A stretch of 64,000 bases of DNA from Bugula neritina (lineage: Eukaryota; Bryozoa; Gymnolaemata; Cheilostomatida; Bugulidae): the NCBI GenBank assembly GCA_964035545.1, contig CAXIUT010000057.1, positions 62,001 through 126,000 on the forward strand, written 5' to 3'. Below the pieces are notes generated by a model. It saw only the letters and a program-made list of their open reading frames with translations, made no database searches and was not told the origin of the DNA. Below are positions 60,060 through 64,000 of this stretch, in pieces. Each line of letters starts with the position of its first letter. Positions within the stretch are counted from its first letter, which is position 1. Both the position numbers and the translations under genes were made by a program.

Positions 60060-61289
60060 TCACTTTTTGTTGTTTTTCTTTTTGTTTGGTAATTTTTAGA
60101 TTGATTGTTGACTTTCACTCATGCTGGCTTCTTCTTCAAAAGATTATTATGAACTTTATTCCATCTTTTGTTTGGCTTATTCTTCATTGAAATCTTAATC
60201 CTAGCTTTCATCTTCACTATCATCTTATACTATTTTACCCTTCTATTCTTGTTTGACATCTACCTTTCTATCTCTGAAGTATTTTACTAAATTATCCATT
60301 TATGCTTTATCTATTCCTTTGAGCTAGACATTTTTGTTTTGTTGTTTGAGATGAAGTAGCATATCGAAAAATTTATTGGTATTTCCTGCTCTTAGGATTT
60401 ATATTTGTTTTATTTAGTCTATTTTCAGGTGGAAAGTTGGTCTTGGAATAAATATTATACTATTTTTTAACATATATAGCCATCCTGTTTGAGCCTTGAT
60501 ACTTGCACTAACACAAGGTTGTTTCTTTTTTGAGAGATAGTTCGGTCCTGGGTGGATCATTTGGGTCGATGCTACTATGCCTAGTAAATTTATTATTATT
60601 TGATATTGCTATCCTGAATAGCTTGCTTATAATTTCGATGATTTTCCTTATTGACCTACATCTTATAGCACCTTTTTGTTAGTAGGCACTGAATCTAAAA
60701 GAATATCTTGTTTTATATCTAAAATGATAAAACTGTGAAGAGTTCTGCCGATTGTAAGTGGTTTTGATAGAGCTAGTACGACTGCTATTTATATTTAGTT
60801 GCTTCTAGGAAGTACAAAACCTCGAATGATATTGCTGTATTCTATTTTATGGTTGAAAGTTTGTCCGTGGAGACTGAGATGTTTGATGTGGAATTCAATC
60901 AGATATCTTCCTTTGGGGATAGTGAAGTTGATTCCTTCAAGGGCTGCAATGATGTCTCCAGTACTATCGTTGATATTTGCTTTTTATGCTATTTATTTTG
61001 AATATTTATATGCGTAGTTTATTTTTTATGCCTTCATTTATTCATCTGAGTTGTCTGAGTTTTACTATTCTTTTGGTGTTTCAACGTAGAGACGAATCTA
61101 TGATATTACGTCGCCATCGGTTTAATTTTAGTCTATTTGAAGAGCGATTTATTGTTTAGAAGCTGTCACATTGCTGATTTATTTATAACTGAGGGATAAA
61201 ATTTATTTTTAGGTTCTATAATCACTCATAGAAAACACATTTTTATCTTTTACAACATTGCCAAAGTGCACACCTTTATAACTTTTCAT
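60060..61289 (-). CDS. FACT complex subunit SSRP1/Pob3, short form lacking the N-terminal PH domain
   Basis: 409 aa. FACT removes and rebuilds H2A-H2B during transcription and replication. Two PH-like domains of SSRP1/Pob3 are clear. The first contains FTIPKGRYLIEFHIKHLSLH, GQTFNHKIEYSNIIRGFVLP and LHSFIILDI. The second contains VSASIKAQTGWLYMLKNSII, FIPRPTFHLKIDEIKEIEIL and RAGNTNKFFDMLL. A strongly acidic tail (EDDSEDESEDEDFNEEEAKQ) ends the protein; there is no HMG box, as in yeast Pob3. The start chosen, MKSYKGVHFG at 61289, aligns with the linker after the Spt16-binding N-terminal PH domain. The frame stays open to 61463 but passes through a tandem repeat without homology. The missing domain is either truly absent or on an exon I could not find. 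Confidence 0.82.
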
Positions 61290-61362
61290 TTTATTCGATA
61301 TATAACCATAAGATCTCACTTGATAAGTAAAACGATATATAAAATAGTTTATAATGATGATA

Positions 61363-61438
61363 GTTGATATAAATGGTTGTTTTAAATGGCTGATATAAAT
61401 GGTTGATATAAATGGTTGATTAAATGGTTGATTAAATG
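61363..61438. repeat. 12-13-bp tandem repeat, about six units
   Basis: Units of the form GTTGATATAAATG (four of 13 bp, two of 12 bp), some with single changes. They lie between the SSRP1-like gene and the stop of the next upstream minus-strand gene. Confidence 0.85.
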
Positions 61439-61477
61439 GTGTATAATTATAAACACTATACAATCTTTGATGGTATA

Positions 61478-62179
61478 TCAGATATTGCTGCTGTGGTTGT
61501 AGTTGATGGGTAGTGAGTTGAGAGTGGATTTGTTAGTTTTATTTTTGATTTGTTTTTTTGTTTTTTTGAACCATTGATCATAATCTTTAGACTTCTTGCT
61601 TTCCAAGTATAATTATCTTTGTGACTATGTTTATAATTTATCTAATATTTTCTTTTACTCCTATGCGTAAACAGTGATGACTTTTTTGAATTCGTTTGGA
61701 GTTAAATTATATTTTTTCATTAGTATGTTAAATTCTTACCCAGTAGTGTTGTTGGTTTGGAATGAGCTGATTTTGATGTTTTGGAAGGGCATGATATTAT
61801 TTTATTTATTTTATTAAAATTGCATGCTAAGGTACGTCTATTTCATTGGTGGGGTTTGATCGAATGAATTCTATACGATATCGAAACTATACTACCTTGC
61901 ATTCTCTTTATACTACATCTTATCTATCTTCTCTTTCATTATTTCATTTTCATACAGGAGTTCTTTTATTATTAATTAGTTATCGTTGTTCTAAAGTTGG
62001 AGCTGGTTTCTCTCTGTTCTTAGTTTTTATATTTTTTAGTATAAAATTGAGAGGAATGTTTTTATGTTGTCTAGTTGTGGTTCTTTCAGGTGGATGTTCT
62101 AGAGAATTGAGGTTATGTTTTCATGCTTGTTGCCGTATAATTTTACTATGGTCTATATTGTTGCTTGTGGTTTGGTCAT
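61478..62179 (-). CDS. Hypothetical coiled-coil protein, 233 aa
   Basis: One frame from ATG 62179 to TGA 61480-61478, exact codon multiple. Residues ~25-110 are helical with leucine-rich heptads (NIKTFLSILYEKIEKLRTER). The middle holds short TPP and Asn-rich linkers, and the C-terminal third is basic helix (KSKDYDQWFKKTKKQIKN). No domain or signal is recognised. With TAA/TAG as Glu the composition is that of an ordinary charged coiled-coil protein. It is followed on the same strand, across the tandem repeat, by the SSRP1-like gene. Confidence 0.65.
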
Positions 62180-62240
62180 CAAAGAAATAAATATTATAAT
62201 TTATTTAGTATTTTTTGAATCATTATATTATAAAAGGGAT

Positions 62241-62324
62241 AAATAACAAATATTAAATCATAGATAAATAACAAATAACAAGTCATAGATAAGTAACAAA
62301 TCATAGATAAATAACAAATCATAG
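62241..62324. repeat. 18-bp tandem repeat abutting the ADPRH stop
   Basis: Four imperfect units of the form AAATCATAGATAAATAAC. The last partial unit overlaps the stop codon of the ADP-ribosylarginine hydrolase gene (TCA at 62319-62321), so the repeat forms its 3' flank. Confidence 0.85.
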
Positions 62325-63434
62325 TGATAGGAGATATAGTTTTTCCCCCAGATATTTTAACTTTTTGCTGTCTTATATTTCCTGATAGTGTCCTTCAGGT
62401 ACTCCTTTGAATCCATATAATGCTCCAAACCAAGCAGCACCGATCGTACCAGTCGAATCATTATCTCCTCCATGTAAAATACCTCTCAAACAAAACTACT
62501 ACCATGACCCTTTGCATCCCAAAAGGGCATCATAGGCTATTAGTGTGCTATCTACTCCTAGAGCACCTGGCCATTTGGTCCATGCTAGTGTCTTATAGAA
62601 GTGTTATCGATCTATGATAGAATATTTTTATGGAAAAGTTGCTTTAGTTTGATTTTAGAGAGTTAGAGATAGATTTCGCTATTTTGAATATTTTATCCAG
62701 GATTATTCGAATTTATCCCATTGACCGCTTTTTATATTCAATTATACTTATCTCCCCATAGTCTGTATATGCTTTTTAGCCAATGGTAGAATCTAGACAA
62801 AGAACTTTCCGATCCACGTCTAGGGAGGGGTATCTTTGATGGCCAGATATGTAAAATATGCAGACACCAATGCCCCTAGATATCCAACTGGGTTATGATG
62901 TGTAATTCTACCTGTTTAGACAGCAACTGCGATTAGCTTATCGATATTGTTTTGATAGTATAGACCGATGCATGCTGCTCTCATGGAGGCACCACAGCCT
63001 CCTCCTTTGAGTTGCGAGTATGGTATTTTGTTCCAGTTTGATGCTTGCTAGTCGATTATGCTGAGTGTTTTCATGCAGGTTTTGCCGGGTGCTCTTCCTG
63101 ACATGCACTTTGAACATTTTTTATATTATAAAGCTACTCTTCTAGAGGTTTATTAGATTTTGTCTTTTGGACTACTTTGAATTAGACCTTGGGCGGTGGC
63201 TATGTGCATGACTGTGTCGTCGGAGTAGCGCCAGTCCATGTTGATTTTTAGATATAGAGGACCTTTGTTGTTGGTCATGTTCATCATTTATTTGTGGATT
63301 AGAGTGCTGCTGGTGTTGAACTACCAGGAACCGTTTTTATAGCCCATAGCGTCGCCTGTTGCTGCTAGCATCATGCAGGCCTAGTACTTTTGTTTGAGGG
63401 ACTTGTCTTTAGGCTGAACTGATTATTTTTACAT
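62319..63434 (-). CDS. ADPRH: ADP-ribosylarginine hydrolase (ARH1/ADPRH)
   Basis: 371 aa, no intron. Cleaves ADP-ribose from arginine on modified proteins, using two Mg2+ ions. Visible ARH1 marks: [19 protein letters not shown] near the N-terminus, the metal site [15 protein letters not shown] (DDT), a Gly-rich loop [32 protein letters not shown], and the C-terminal metal site [20 protein letters not shown] followed by [14 protein letters not shown]. The order and the HGGDxDSTG motif are specific for ARH1 rather than ARH3. The Glu residues of SWEF and IHKE are TAG and TAA. The start ATG 63434 is the first in frame. Confidence 0.94.
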
Positions 63435-63624
63435 AAGATAAAAGTTATAAAAAGATATAGTATGAAAAGAGGTCATTGATAGTATCATATTATTCACAAA
63501 AGATAGTTAGTTTGAGTGCTGGAACAGGAAAGACACATCTTCTTTACCTGTTAGTATTGATATTCTTTAAAGGAGTTAATTAAATAACATCGGGTAGATA
63601 TTAGACAATAATGATTTTTGAGGA

Positions 63625-64000
63625 TCAATATTCAATAAATTTAGGTTAATTTGGTCGAATGTAGCTTAAAGTGGCAACAAATAAAACTGATTTTCCCACA
63701 TAGCTCAATTTGTTAAGAAAAGATTTTTTCCCTACCTGCACTGAAGCTGTCTTATCAGGAAGGTATAGCAATTTATCCATCACAAAATGGAATTGATCTG
63801 AAGTATCAACTTTTGTGGCAGTATTCATTAAAAATTTAATGGGCAAGGTTTTATCAAAGACAATAACTCTGAATTTATAGGCTATTTTTCCTCTAAAGAT
63901 TCTGAAGGAGTTGAATGTCTTTTGTTCTATAAGTTTAACTGATCTGGTGGACTAGACACTTACCTAATTGGCGTTGTAGATGGCAAAACTGAGGGTTTAG
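63625..64000 (-). CDS. Hypothetical protein, 5' end outside the window
   Basis: An open minus-strand frame enters from the window edge and ends at TGA 63627-63625, giving about 124 C-terminal residues. It is beta-strand-like with alternating hydrophobic residues (SFRIFRGKIAYKFRVIVFDK, SYVGKSVLFVATLSYIRPN). No motif is recognised. A GT-AG pair (GTAAG...CACCAG, 20 nt) occurs near 63960 but is not needed to keep the frame open, so I treat it as coding. It lies 190 bp upstream of the ADPRH start. Confidence 0.55.

Noticed and set aside
61846..62190. Plus-strand hydrophobic ORF of 114 codons.
   Set aside because: Antisense to the coiled-coil gene 61478-62179; alternating Leu/Phe/Ser composition is typical of the complement of Lys/Glu-rich coding sequence.

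Overview
The window is macronuclear DNA of a ciliate, most likely a peritrich (Oligohymenophorea). It has C4A2/G4T2 telomeres, AT-rich DNA, very short introns and only TGA as stop. In-frame TAA and TAG stand where conserved proteins have glutamate: ribonucleotide reductase, ubiquitin, the catalytic Glu of a carboxypeptidase, ZIP transporter, DEAD-box helicase, and aligned positions of three tandem paralogues here. That is the peritrich code (NCBI table 30, UAA/UAG = Glu), not the Tetrahymena/Paramecium code (Gln). I translated everything this way. Ten introns that restore frame are exactly 20 nt (GT...AG).

The sequence is three chromosomes strung together by two 200-N spacers, each flanked by telomeres. 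Part 1 (1-12982) is the right end of one chromosome: LRR protein, PLP aminotransferase, a giant NT-C2 coiled-coil protein, a small TIM, an SSNA1-like protein, three unknowns and ribonucleotide reductase R1. It ends in two telomeric arrays separated by 58 bp. Part 2 (13183-41230) is a complete telomere-to-telomere chromosome of about 28 kb with about 12 genes: TPR protein, pseudokinase-MORN protein, P-loop GTPase, PIKfyve/FAB1, penicillin-acylase-like hydrolase, two VIT-vWA-ubiquitin fusion proteins, RING-CH membrane E3, MBOAT acyltransferase, cytosolic carboxypeptidase and a laforin-like phosphatase. Part 3 (41431-64000) is the left end of a third chromosome: membrane protein, coiled-coil proteins, ANTH-like protein, SLC37 and ZIP transporters, DDX21-like helicase, three tandem CAP10/GT90 glycosyltransferases, FACT subunit SSRP1/Pob3, ADP-ribosylarginine hydrolase and an unknown.

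Genes are packed tightly. Convergent stops lie 34-160 bp apart and the first or last gene can begin or end about 75-210 bp from a telomere. Themes are microtubule/ciliary biology (SSNA1, deglutamylase-type carboxypeptidase, coiled-coil proteins), phosphoinositide and membrane traffic (PIKfyve, ANTH-like), ubiquitin (RING-CH and two ubiquitin-fusion genes) and glucan metabolism (laforin).

The most unusual content is the pair of VIT-vWA proteins. They carry ubiquitin units, one an indel-free 76-residue ubiquitin ending Arg-Gly-Gly-Gly, inserted between the vWA domain and the conserved C-terminal domain. All identifications are by eye; no searches were run.
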